DNA of 44,098 nt, from the NCBI GenBank assembly GCA_029210965.1, contig JARGFZ010000023.1, forward strand, positions 1 through 44,098. Reading direction: 5' to 3'. The translations under genes and the position numbers were made by a program. This stretch comes from a bacterium (GTDB taxonomy: Bacteria; BMS3Abin14). The notes below the pieces were generated by a model, which saw only the letters and a list, made by a program, of their open reading frames with translations, had not been told where the DNA came from and made no database searches. Each line of letters starts with the position of its first letter. The stretch's first letter is position 1. Shown here piece by piece: positions 8,398 through 15,031 of this stretch.

Positions 8398-8431
8398 TTG
8401 ACAGGTGCAAACAGGTATACTAAAGTATACC
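8398..8431 (+). promoter_or_regulatory. lexA promoter with candidate LexA operator palindrome
   Basis: TTGACA at 8398-8403, a 17-nt spacer, and TAAAGT at 8421-8426 form a plausible sigma-70 promoter. An 18-bp perfect palindrome (GGTATACT AA AGTATACC, 8414-8431) covers the -10 region. LexA normally represses its own gene, so this palindrome is the obvious operator candidate. It does not match the E. coli CTGT-N8-ACAG or Bacillus GAAC-N4-GTTC boxes. Confidence 0.6.
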
Positions 8432-8476
8432 TTTAATCAGTTCCAAGTGCTGAAGGATAAGTTCTAAGTCTTAAAC

Positions 8477-8504
8477 CTTATCTCTTATCTCTTGGAACTT
8501 ATCT
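8477..8504. repeat. heptamer array, CTTATCT family (4 units)
   Basis: Units CTTATCT, CTTATCT, CTTGGAA, CTTATCT lie in the lexA leader, directly before its ribosome-binding site. Confidence 0.75.
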
Positions 8505-8520
8505 TTAAGGAAAAACATTA

Positions 8521-9159
8521 TTGAAGACATTAACTTTCCGCCAGGAGCAGGTCCTGGATTTCATCCTGGAGCACATCTCCGGCAACGGCTACCCCCCTAC
8601 CCTCAGGGAGATCGCGGGGCAGTTCCACCTCTCGGGCCCCAGGGCCGCCGTCAAACATCTGGACGCACTCCAGCGCAAAGGTCATATCAGAAGAAACACA
8701 GGGACGTCCAGAGGAATTGAAGTCCTCCACTGGAAACCGTCCCCTCCCCAGCCTGAGAAGAATACAGGCCCTGGCATTCTGGTCCCTGTTCTGGGAACCG
8801 TTCCGGCAGGTCCCATGGACCTGGCTGTCCAGGAGAATGGGAACACCCTTCTCCTCGATCCGTCCATGGCAGGCGAAGGAACCTTCCTCCTCCAGGTCAA
8901 GGGCGACAGCATGACAGGAGATCACATTTTGCCCGGAGACATGGTCCTGATAAAGAAACAGGATACTGCTGATGACGGGGACCTGGTGGTGGCCCTCATC
9001 GAAGAAGAGGCCACTTTGAAGCGGTACCGGCGCGACGGGAAGAAGGTCACCCTCCTCCCCTCCAACCCTGATTATCAGCCGATGATCTTCGATGGGACCT
9101 CCCGTGCCATCAGTATTATCGGCAAGGTCAAGGCTGTGATCAGGATCACCGACAGATAG
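8521..9159 (+). CDS. lexA: LexA repressor (SOS response regulator, S24 self-cleaving)
   Basis: A 212-residue SOS repressor. The N-terminal winged helix-turn-helix is at 1-66 (TLREIAGQFHLSGPRAAVKH). The self-cleavage site Ala96-Gly97 lies in VPAGPM, the catalytic Ser130 in KGDSMTGDHI, and the catalytic Lys167 in ATLKRY. RecA-stimulated cleavage at Ala-Gly would inactivate it. Translation starts at TTG (8521) with AAGGA 10 nt upstream. It heads a plus-strand operon with the DUF6504 gene and dinB, a damage-tolerance set. The upstream palindrome at 8414-8431 is the candidate autoregulatory site. Confidence 0.96.
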   Translation: MKTLTFRQEQVLDFILEHISGNGYPPTLREIAGQFHLSGPRAAVKHLDALQRKGHIRRNTGTSRGIEVLHWKPSPPQPEKNTGPGILVPVLGTVPAGPMDLAVQENGNTLLLDPSMAGEGTFLLQVKGDSMTGDHILPGDMVLIKKQDTADDGDLVVALIEEEATLKRYRRDGKKVTLLPSNPDYQPMIFDGTSRAISIIGKVKAVIRITDR

Positions 9160-9170
9160 GGAGAATAGAA

Positions 9171-9196
9171 TTGATGGACTTGCAAAAAGTCCATCA
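9171..9196. repeat. dispersed palindrome, GATGGACT family (copy 1)
   Basis: Perfect 9-bp arms GATGGACTT / AAGTCCATC around GCAAA, located 11 bp after the lexA stop. Copies lie at 23231-23254, 23411-23437 and 41977-42003. It could act as an intra-operon attenuator or an mRNA-stability hairpin. Confidence 0.8.
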
Positions 9197-9229
9197 GACA
9201 GTCCCGCCGATGGAGGGACCGGGGTGGGG

Positions 9230-9246
9230 TCACGCCCCAGGCGTGA
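9230..9246. repeat. dispersed palindrome, TCACGCC family (copy 1)
   Basis: TCACGCC, CCA, GGCGTGA: 7-bp perfect arms. Other copies lie at 23303-23318 and 30760-30775. With the preceding GATGGACT hairpin it fills the lexA to DUF6504 spacer. Confidence 0.75.
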
Positions 9247-9289
9247 TGACCGTCCCGCAAAAAACTCGAAGAGACTTTTGGAGAGATGA

Positions 9290-9550
9290 TTGCAAATGAG
9301 CAGCGAGAAATTTCATGAACAGATCACCGTTGGTGTAATTTTCGATCCTGCCGTAAGGCTGCGACCGGCCTGGTTCATCTGGAGTGGACGCAAGGTGAAG
9401 GTCGTGAGAACCAACAGCGTCTGGTCCGAGCGTGAAGGTATCGCAACTCTTTACCATTTTTCCGTCACCGACGGTACCGACATTTTTCACCTCCTCATGA
9501 ACAGCGAAACTCAAACCTGGTATCTGGAAGAGGTAACCCTTTCACAATGA
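9290..9550 (+). CDS. DUF6504-like small protein of the lexA-dinB operon
   Basis: An 86-residue protein resembling the small DUF6504 family often encoded beside DNA polymerase IV/Y-family genes; its function is unknown. Visible features are RPAWFIWSGRKVKV (about 22-35), a Trp-rich beta-type pattern, and YHFSVTDGTDIFHLLMN near the C-terminus, ending with TWYLEEV. It overlaps dinB by ATGA, so the two are translationally coupled. GGAG sits 6 nt before TTG at 9290 and 12 nt before ATG at 9296; either could be the start. Confidence 0.75.
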   Translation: MQMSSEKFHEQITVGVIFDPAVRLRPAWFIWSGRKVKVVRTNSVWSEREGIATLYHFSVTDGTDIFHLLMNSETQTWYLEEVTLSQ

Positions 9551-10767
9551 ACCGGACGATCATGCATGTGGACATGGACGCGTTTTTCGCCTCGGTGGAG
9601 GAGCTGGCTAACCCCTCCCTTCGGGGAAAGGCGCTTGTGGTTGCCGGTCCTGGTGAAAGAAGCATTATCACCACGGCCTCCTACCCGGCAAGGAAACACG
9701 GCATAAAGACAGGTATGACGATCAGGCAGGCCAAAGCCCTCTGGCGGGATATCGTTGTGGTCCATTCCGATCACAGGAAATATACCGACGCATCAAAAAA
9801 AGTCATGACCGCTCTGGAATCGATCACCCCAGATATCGACATAACTTCAATAGATGAAGCCTTCCTTGATATAACTTCCATAATACGAGCCGGGGACACA
9901 CCCCGGACCCTGGGAACGGAGATAAAAAGAAGGATCAAGAAAGATACCGGCCTGACCTGTTCGGTGGGGATCGCCCAGAACAGGCTCATGGCCAAACTTG
10001 CCAGCGACATGAACAAGCCGGACGGGCTGACAATTCTGGAGCCAGGGAAGGTAAAGGCCCTTCTCGAACAGACGCCGGTGGGGAAAATCTGCGGGATCGG
10101 TCCGGTGACCACAAAGGCCCTCAACGAGATGGGTTTGAAAACATGCGGCCAATTGGGCAGCTACCCTGTTGATCTGCTTATGAGACGTTTCGGATCTTAT
10201 GGAGTCAGACTGTCAGAAATGGGCCGCGGTGAGGATGACCACCATGAAGGTTATGGTAGTGAAGCGAATCCCTCCGTCAAGAGCATAGGGCACTCGGTAA
10301 CTTTATCCAGAGATCTGTCCGATCGTCAATCCATGGGCAAGATCCTCCAGACCCTGTCAGAGATGGTTGGCAGAAGGGCGCGCCGTCATAAATGCGGTGG
10401 TAAGAGCATCACCCTTATCTGGCGGTACGACGATTTTTCAAATCGAACACGCAGTACTACCCTCTCCACTCCCATATGCAGAACTGAAGAGATTTACAGG
10501 TACTCCATTTGGCTCCTGGAAAAGATCGAAATTGTACGACCAGTCCGGCTTCTTGGAATATCCCTTTCACATTTGAATTTCGAGGCCCAAACAGCCAGCC
10601 TGCTCCCGGAGGAGATCCGCCAAGAGGAGGTTCAAAAGGCCCTGGATGGAATAAACGACCGCTTCGGTGAATTCACCCTGGCCTATGCCGAAACCGTGCC
10701 TGATCTTCGCACACAAAAGGTGATTCCACCTTCCTGGAGACCGAAGGGGATAAAGAATAGTGTCTAA
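9547..10767 (+). CDS. dinB: DNA polymerase IV (Y-family translesion polymerase)
   Basis: A 406-residue error-prone polymerase that copies past lesions in stalled forks. The Y-family catalytic carboxylates are visible: Asp9 in MHVDMDAFFASVE and Asp103-Glu104 in SIDEAFLDIT. The finger motif SYPARKHGIKTGM (about 45-57) and the helix-hairpin-helix KICGIGPVTTKALNEMG (about 180-196) follow, then the little-finger domain. No clear C-terminal beta-clamp peptide is visible. It follows DUF6504 with a 4-bp overlap and lies downstream of lexA, so it should be damage-induced. Confidence 0.96.
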   Translation: MNRTIMHVDMDAFFASVEELANPSLRGKALVVAGPGERSIITTASYPARKHGIKTGMTIRQAKALWRDIVVVHSDHRKYTDASKKVMTALESITPDIDITSIDEAFLDITSIIRAGDTPRTLGTEIKRRIKKDTGLTCSVGIAQNRLMAKLASDMNKPDGLTILEPGKVKALLEQTPVGKICGIGPVTTKALNEMGLKTCGQLGSYPVDLLMRRFGSYGVRLSEMGRGEDDHHEGYGSEANPSVKSIGHSVTLSRDLSDRQSMGKILQTLSEMVGRRARRHKCGGKSITLIWRYDDFSNRTRSTTLSTPICRTEEIYRYSIWLLEKIEIVRPVRLLGISLSHLNFEAQTASLLPEEIRQEEVQKALDGINDRFGEFTLAYAETVPDLRTQKVIPPSWRPKGIKNSV

Positions 10768-10768
10768 A

Positions 10769-10810
10769 ATTCAGGATTCAGGATTCAGGATTCAGGATTC
10801 AGGATTCAGG
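10769..10810. repeat. perfect heptamer array ATTCAGG x6
   Basis: Six identical copies of ATTCAGG, the cleanest array in the window, starting one base after the dinB stop codon. Confidence 0.95.
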
Positions 10811-10849
10811 AAAAAATATATTTCACCTGCATATCTGTCCAATAAAAAA

Positions 10850-10867
10850 GGCTCCCATATGGGAGCC
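10850..10867. terminator. bidirectional terminator between dinB and the cytochrome gene
   Basis: A perfect 18-bp palindrome (GGCTCCCAT ATGGGAGCC) flanked by a run of As on the left and TTTT on the right, so it gives a hairpin plus T-run on both strands. It sits between two convergent genes. Confidence 0.85.
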
Positions 10868-10883
10868 TTTTAGGTTTTATCTA

Positions 10884-10918
10884 CTGGCTTCTGAATACTG
10901 GATTCTGGCTCCTGCTCT
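10884..10918. repeat. heptamer array, CTGGCTC family (5 units)
   Basis: Units CTGGCTT, CTGAATA, CTGGATT, CTGGCTC, CTGCTCT. The array ends exactly where the cytochrome stop codon begins. The family recurs at 30961-30988 and, inverted, at 30463-30497. Confidence 0.85.
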
Positions 10919-11254
10919 TTACTTCCCCGCCACACTGCCCAGGTATTGTACGATGGCGTTCTGGTCTTCCTCGGAAATGGCGCCGCCCTTCTGACGCTCG
11001 TGGTAGGAGGACATTCTTGTGACTGTTTTCTCCCATCCATCCTGGTCTTTCTTCTTGCCAAGAGTTCTACTGGTGGCGTGGCACTTGGAGCAGATTTCTT
11101 CAAAGGTCACTTTGGCCGCATCCAGGTCGACCTCCGCGGCAGCCATGCTCTTGGCCTCATCAGCAGTGGCAGTAGATGAATCCACCGCTACAATTGTCAT
11201 GGAAACAGCCAACAGGATAAAGATCGACAGTGCTATGGGCAATACTCTGTTCAT
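10919..11254 (-). CDS. exported monohaem c-type cytochrome
   Basis: A 111-residue periplasmic electron carrier. The N-terminal signal (MNRVLPIALSIFILLAVSM) precedes a haem-binding CSKCH at 55-59, with Met81 in TRMSSYHE as the likely sixth ligand. The C-terminal helix ISEEDQNAIVQYLGSV resembles small class I cytochromes. The frame is open upstream to 11386, but the ATG at 11254 has a strong GGAG with a 6-nt spacer and places the signal peptide at the start, so I chose it. The partner is unknown; the gene stands alone between convergent dinB and upstream dgt. Confidence 0.88.
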   Translation of the reverse strand: MNRVLPIALSIFILLAVSMTIVAVDSSTATADEAKSMAAAEVDLDAAKVTFEEICSKCHATSRTLGKKKDQDGWEKTVTRMSSYHERQKGGAISEEDQNAIVQYLGSVAGK

Positions 11255-11371
11255 TTGACTCTCCTTTTTTTTAAGATTCCAAATTCCATTTTCCACATAA
11301 CGATATCCCCTAAATTTAACAACGCTATCACAAAAATCAATAATGCTATCTTGTTTTGGTTCTCTCCTGTG

Positions 11372-11406
11372 TTCTACGTTCTGCATTCTACATTCTGCTT
11401 TCTACA
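11372..11406. repeat. heptamer array, GCAGAAC family, inverted (5 units)
   Basis: Units TTCTACG, TTCTGCA, TTCTACA, TTCTGCT, TTCTACA. The array overlaps the dgt stop codon at 11402-11404. Confidence 0.85.
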
Positions 11407-12550
11407 CTTTCTCATGAGGATCGAACAGTTTCCGGTGCTCCTCCAGTGCAAACTTGTCAGTCATCCCGGCCATATAATCACATATCACCCTCTTGACGCT
11501 GCCGTTCCCCTGAAGTTTGCGAAAGGTTGTTGGGGGCAGCTGTTTCGGTTTATCCAGATAGGCGTTAAACAGATCTGTCAGAATCCGCTGGGCTTTCTCC
11601 GCCATGCGGGTCACACGGTAATGCGCGTAAAGGTTCTCTCGCAGAAAGGCTTTCAACTCCCTGTTCATAACTTCCATTTCAGGTCCGAAGGCAGCCACTC
11701 TCTCCGGCGCCCGTGACAGTTCCTCTCTGTTGCTGATGCCCATCTCCCCGATCTTTCTTCCGATAGTAGAAATAAGATCACTAACCTGCAAATTGATGAT
11801 CCTCCGGATACCCTCGTGCTTAAGCATGGTGGGCGAAATGTTTGGCATCTCGGACCTTACGGACTCGGTGACGGTTCTCCAGAGCGTTACGTCAGAGAGT
11901 TCATCCTGTTCGAGCATTCCTGAAGTAAGACCGTCATCCAGGTCATGGTTGTTGTAGGCGATCTCATCGGCCAGTTCCACGATCTGTGCTTCCAGGGATG
12001 GCTGGTTTTTGCCAAAAGCAGCTATTCCAGGCTGATCGTAGTCTGTACTGTGTTTGGCGATCCCCTCCCTGACCTCCCAGGTCAGGTTGAGCCCCGGGAA
12101 ATGGGGGTACCGGTCCTCCAGAAGATCCACTACCCGAAGGGTCTGGGTGTTATGTTCGAACCCCCCGTCATCGGCCATGAGATCGTCCATAACCCGCTCC
12201 CCCGCATGTCCGAAGGGCGTGTGTCCCAGATCGTGGGCAAGGGCCACCGCTTCGGCGAGGGTTTCGTTGAGGTCCAGGGCCAGGGCTGCCGACCTGCTGA
12301 TCTGGGCGACTTCCAGGGAGTGGGTCAAACGTGTCCGGAAATAGTCACCCTCGTGGTAGAAGAAGACCTGGGTCTTGTACTCCATCCGCCTGAAGGCGCT
12401 GCAATGGATGATCCTGTCCCTGTCCCTTTCAAAGGCGAGCCGGTACCGATGCTCCTCCTCGGAATACTGCCGTCCCCTGGACAGGGAGTTCAGGGCCCCG
12501 ATATCGGAAAGCTCATTTCTCTCCTTTTGTTCCCTCTCGACTCTCAGCAT
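11402..12550 (-). CDS. dgt: deoxyguanosinetriphosphate triphosphohydrolase-like protein
   Basis: An HD-domain dNTPase of the dGTPase family, which releases triphosphate from dGTP or other dNTPs. The N-terminal HRYRLAFERDRDRIIHCSAF pattern is followed by metal-binding THS (His77) and HDLGHTPFGHAGE (His106-Asp107), then HNTQTLRVVD. The frame is open to 12658, but ATG at 12550 is preceded by AGGGG at a suitable distance and leaves a normal 382-residue protein, so the upstream extension is rejected. The stop codon lies inside a heptamer repeat array. A divergent plus-strand gene starts about 150 bp upstream. Confidence 0.92.
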   Translation of the reverse strand: MLRVEREQKERNELSDIGALNSLSRGRQYSEEEHRYRLAFERDRDRIIHCSAFRRMEYKTQVFFYHEGDYFRTRLTHSLEVAQISRSAALALDLNETLAEAVALAHDLGHTPFGHAGERVMDDLMADDGGFEHNTQTLRVVDLLEDRYPHFPGLNLTWEVREGIAKHSTDYDQPGIAAFGKNQPSLEAQIVELADEIAYNNHDLDDGLTSGMLEQDELSDVTLWRTVTESVRSEMPNISPTMLKHEGIRRIINLQVSDLISTIGRKIGEMGISNREELSRAPERVAAFGPEMEVMNRELKAFLRENLYAHYRVTRMAEKAQRILTDLFNAYLDKPKQLPPTTFRKLQGNGSVKRVICDYMAGMTDKFALEEHRKLFDPHEKV

Positions 12551-12688
12551 GTGTTTTAACCCCTGGCAAAGTTTACGGGATATGCGGCGTACAAGGTTAC
12601 CACGCCGCGGGGTTGAAATTCCACGACAGGATATGGCCTGAAGTTTGCCATTTACCACGAATATCCCTTTTTTCGCAGCTTATGGTGC

Positions 12689-12702
12689 TATACTTTGGTC
12701 CA
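12689..12702 (+). promoter_or_regulatory. candidate -10 element placing the start at the ATG (leaderless)
   Basis: TATACT at 12689-12694 lies 7 nt before the ATG at 12702, and no ribosome-binding site is visible in between. Transcription would begin at or next to the A of the ATG. The -35 is not convincing. Confidence 0.35.
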
Positions 12703-13943
12703 TGGAAAACACAGCTGCCCTGCTTGCTTTCCAGAATTATCTCCTGGCGATCCTGCTCGGCGCCCTGATGGGTCTCGAACGGGAGTTGCGGGAACCCCGC
12801 CTGGCAGGCCTGCGCACCTTTATCCTGGTCACCCTTTTCGGCTGCATCTGCGGACATATCTTTACCCTGGCCGGTGATAGCCTGATCCTTCTGGCCGGCA
12901 TGGCTGCCGTGACGGTTCAGATCGCACTCGTGTATTTCCTTCGCGCAAGGGAAGACATGGAGATTGGGATCACCACCTCCATCGCACTGCTGATGGCCTT
13001 CGGTGTCGGAGTCCTGTTGGCCATGAAACAGACAGCGGCCGCTGTGGCCCTGAGCCTGGCAACAGCCGTCGTCCTCTATTTCAAGCTCCAGATGCACGAG
13101 TTCTCCCGCAAGCTGTCCCAGCACGACATCTACGCCATGTTCCAGTTCGGCCTCATCGCTTTTATCATCCTGCCCGTCCTGCCAAACCGCGGCTACGGCC
13201 CCTACGAGGCGCTCAACCCCTACAACATCTGGCTCATGGTGGTGATCATCAGCGCACTGAACCTGTGCGGCTACGTGACCTTGAAGCTGGTGGGGCACCG
13301 GTGGGGCGGCCCGGTCCTGGGCATCCTCGGGGGCCTGGTGTCCAGCACAGCCACGACCCTGACCTTCAGCCGACATGCAAGGGACAGCTCCGATTCGTCC
13401 ATGCTTGGGGCGGTTGTCGTATCCCTTGCTTCGACCGTGGTCCTGGTGCGTATCGCGTTTCTGGTGGGGATCATCCATTTCGACCTGCTCCTGGAGCTTG
13501 CGGTGCCGCTGACAGCGATGTTCCTTGCAGGACTGATCCCGGCCGTGATCGTGTGGAAGGTGACAGCCAGGCAGGAAGCCCCTGTCCCGGAAGCAAGCAA
13601 CCCGGCGGCGCTGAAACCGGCTATCATCTTCGGTCTCATCTACGCTGTCGTCCTTCTGGCGGTGTCCGGCGGCAAGCTCCTCTTTGGGAACAAGGGTGTT
13701 TACATCGTTTCCCTTATCTCGGGCCTCACCGACGTCGATGCCATCACCCTGTCGAACTCGCGCCTGGCCCTTACCGGACGCTTCGGGATCGCCCAAGCCG
13801 CCATCAGCATCCTCATCGCCTACGTGGCCAACCTGGCCTTCAAACTGGCCATGGTCTGGGTCATCGCCCCCGGCACAATGTTCCGGTGGACCCTGCTGTG
13901 CTTCCTGTGCCTGGCGCTGCCGGCGATCGTGATCGTTATTTGA
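12702..13943 (+). CDS. MgtC/SapB and DUF4010 family membrane protein
   Basis: A 413-residue polytopic inner-membrane protein. The N-terminal part (about 1-140) matches the MgtC/SapB pattern (LLAILLGALMGLERELREP, then GLRTFILVTLFGC). The remainder is a DUF4010-type membrane domain with about eight helices, including GGLVSSTATTLTFSRHAR and GLTDVDAITLSNSRLA. The function is unknown; MgtC relatives act in Mg or membrane-potential stress. The gene is richer in G and C, uses mainly GC-ending codons, and is on the plus strand between minus-strand genes, so it may have been acquired. Start chosen at ATG 12702, not at 12645. Confidence 0.85.
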   Translation: MENTAALLAFQNYLLAILLGALMGLERELREPRLAGLRTFILVTLFGCICGHIFTLAGDSLILLAGMAAVTVQIALVYFLRAREDMEIGITTSIALLMAFGVGVLLAMKQTAAAVALSLATAVVLYFKLQMHEFSRKLSQHDIYAMFQFGLIAFIILPVLPNRGYGPYEALNPYNIWLMVVIISALNLCGYVTLKLVGHRWGGPVLGILGGLVSSTATTLTFSRHARDSSDSSMLGAVVVSLASTVVLVRIAFLVGIIHFDLLLELAVPLTAMFLAGLIPAVIVWKVTARQEAPVPEASNPAALKPAIIFGLIYAVVLLAVSGGKLLFGNKGVYIVSLISGLTDVDAITLSNSRLALTGRFGIAQAAISILIAYVANLAFKLAMVWVIAPGTMFRWTLLCFLCLALPAIVIVI

Positions 13944-14066
13944 AAGGAACCGGAAGCATTGGTGCCCTGTCGCCGGATCGTAATCCCTGGTAGCGCCCTA
14001 CGGGCGAGTCGAAGATCCTGAGCCTGTGGAAGGAGGGACACGACCCCAAGACCCCACCCCCCCTCA
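13944..14066. other. short spacer between convergent MgtC-family and mazF genes
   Basis: Contains a GCGCCC-TAC-GGGCG hairpin near 13993-14006 and a diverged version of the CCTTCGACAGGCTCAGG-type repeat at about 14008-14035. Confidence 0.4.
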
Positions 14067-14420
14067 TTACATCCTCCGTGGTTCGATGACCAACATGGTC
14101 CCCTCGATGACCTCCGCCGTCCGGGATGGCGACAGTATGCCGATCTTTTCCAGGAGGTCTTCCTTGTCAACCGTGACCAGCTGGGTCACGTTGACGACGG
14201 AATCCTTCGGCAGGTTCGCCTCCCCCCTGGGCAGGAGAACATTGCCGGGGGATGAGGCCCGGGTGATATTTGAGGTCAATGCGCATAACACCACCGTGCG
14301 CAGCCTGCTGCGGTTGAAGATATCGTTGGAGATGACGATGTGGGGGTGGCGATAGCCCGGCGCCGAACCCATGGGCTCACCGAGCTCGACCCAGTAGACC
14401 TCACCCTGCCTGATATTCAA
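14067..14420 (-). CDS. MazF/PemK-type endoribonuclease toxin
   Basis: A 117-residue toxin of the MazF/PemK/CcdB fold, which cleaves single-stranded mRNA at short sites. Motifs: RQGEVYWVELGEP (4-16), HPHIVISNDIFN (about 25-36), LCALTSNIT (about 45-53), LPKDSVVNVTQLVTVDK (about 70-86) and the C-terminal strand-helix. The TTG start overlaps the antitoxin stop as TTGA, with GGGGAG 5 nt upstream, so toxin translation depends on antitoxin translation. The antitoxin is encoded first, as in standard type II modules. Confidence 0.92.
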   Translation of the reverse strand: MNIRQGEVYWVELGEPMGSAPGYRHPHIVISNDIFNRSRLRTVVLCALTSNITRASSPGNVLLPRGEANLPKDSVVNVTQLVTVDKEDLLEKIGILSPSRTAEVIEGTMLVIEPRRM

Positions 14421-14665
14421 TAGGGCTCCCCGGAGAGGATCTTCGCGTAGCGCTTTCCTGCACCTTTCCGAACCTTCACTTCTTCAGAGGTCTCACCCTG
14501 ATCACAGGCACGGTTCACGGCTTCGAGAAGCTCCCACGACCGGCGTTTCTCGAAATACTCTTCAACTGCGCGGGCAAAGACCTCGCTTCGGGAAATCCCG
14601 TGCTCACTGGAGAACTCCTCCACCTTGCGGAAGAGGTCGTCGGGAATGGAGATGGCAGTTTTCAT
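14417..14665 (-). CDS. ribbon-helix-helix (CopG-type) antitoxin
   Basis: An 82-residue antitoxin. The N-terminal MKTAISIPDDLFRKVEEF and SRSEVFARAVEEYF (about 26-39) form the RHH DNA-binding fold, and a charged tail should bind the toxin. It likely represses its own promoter as a complex with MazF. The reading frame continues in-frame upstream to 14866 through Rhs-like sequence, but the RHH domain begins exactly at ATG 14665, so that start is chosen. An AAGG lies about 14 nt upstream, which is a weak fit. Confidence 0.88.
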   Translation of the reverse strand: MKTAISIPDDLFRKVEEFSSEHGISRSEVFARAVEEYFEKRRSWELLEAVNRACDQGETSEEVKVRKGAGKRYAKILSGEPY

Positions 14666-14866
14666 ACCGACAGTATGACCTTCGGTAAGACCCGTGTCAA
14701 CCATATCGTTGACGAGGAAAACTTCGGGTTCCTGGGGTCTACCATCGGATTTTAGATCGAAAAGGCCTAATGGGTCGACTCGATTAACCGGGTCAGCACT
14801 CGTATAAAGGTACAGATTTGTCTGAATTGAGGGTTTTCCGACAATGTCCGTGTACACAGACTCCAA
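14666..14866 (-). pseudogene. decayed Rhs-repeat core C-terminus
   Basis: The minus-strand frame upstream of the antitoxin reads TNLYLYTSADPVNRVDPLGL (residues about 16-35 of the extended frame). This is the signature end of the Rhs-associated core domain (pattern NLYxYxxxxPVNxxDPxGL). A stop codon lies a few codons upstream of 14866, so the rest of the Rhs gene is gone. In intact Rhs proteins this motif precedes a variable toxin domain; here it runs in frame straight into the antitoxin. Confidence 0.65.
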
Positions 14867-14943
14867 GCTAAAATTTTTCGGAACAGGTTATACTGCCTTC
14901 ATGTAAAAGCGAGCGATATTGAAGAGTTACGATCCAGAGCAGA

Positions 14944-15009
14944 GGAAAGGGAAAACCACGCTTTTCCCTTTCCGAGGAGCAAAAAGCCGATAACGGACTT
15001 TTTGCGACC
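14944..15009. repeat. 66-bp double-hairpin element, copy A
   Basis: Two adjacent stem-loops: 14944-14973 (perfect 12-bp arms GGAAAGGGAAAA / TTTTCCCTTTCC) and 14979-15005 (GCAAAAAGCCG / CGGACTTTTTGC). The reverse complement aligns along its whole length with 41853-41918. It is downstream of glyS and could help end its transcript, although no T-run follows. The rest of 14867-15031 holds no gene. Confidence 0.85.
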
Positions 15010-15031
15010 CTGTCAAATGTGAAATTTGAAA

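Noticed and set aside
10769-10810. CRISPR-like repeats
   Set aside because: The units are 7 bp in direct tandem with no spacers, and no cas genes are in the window.
12597-13796. 399-codon minus-strand ORF opposite the MgtC-family gene
   Set aside because: Its product is rich in Gly, Asp, His and Gln with no recognisable domain, and it mirrors a GC-rich gene whose protein has clear membrane motifs.
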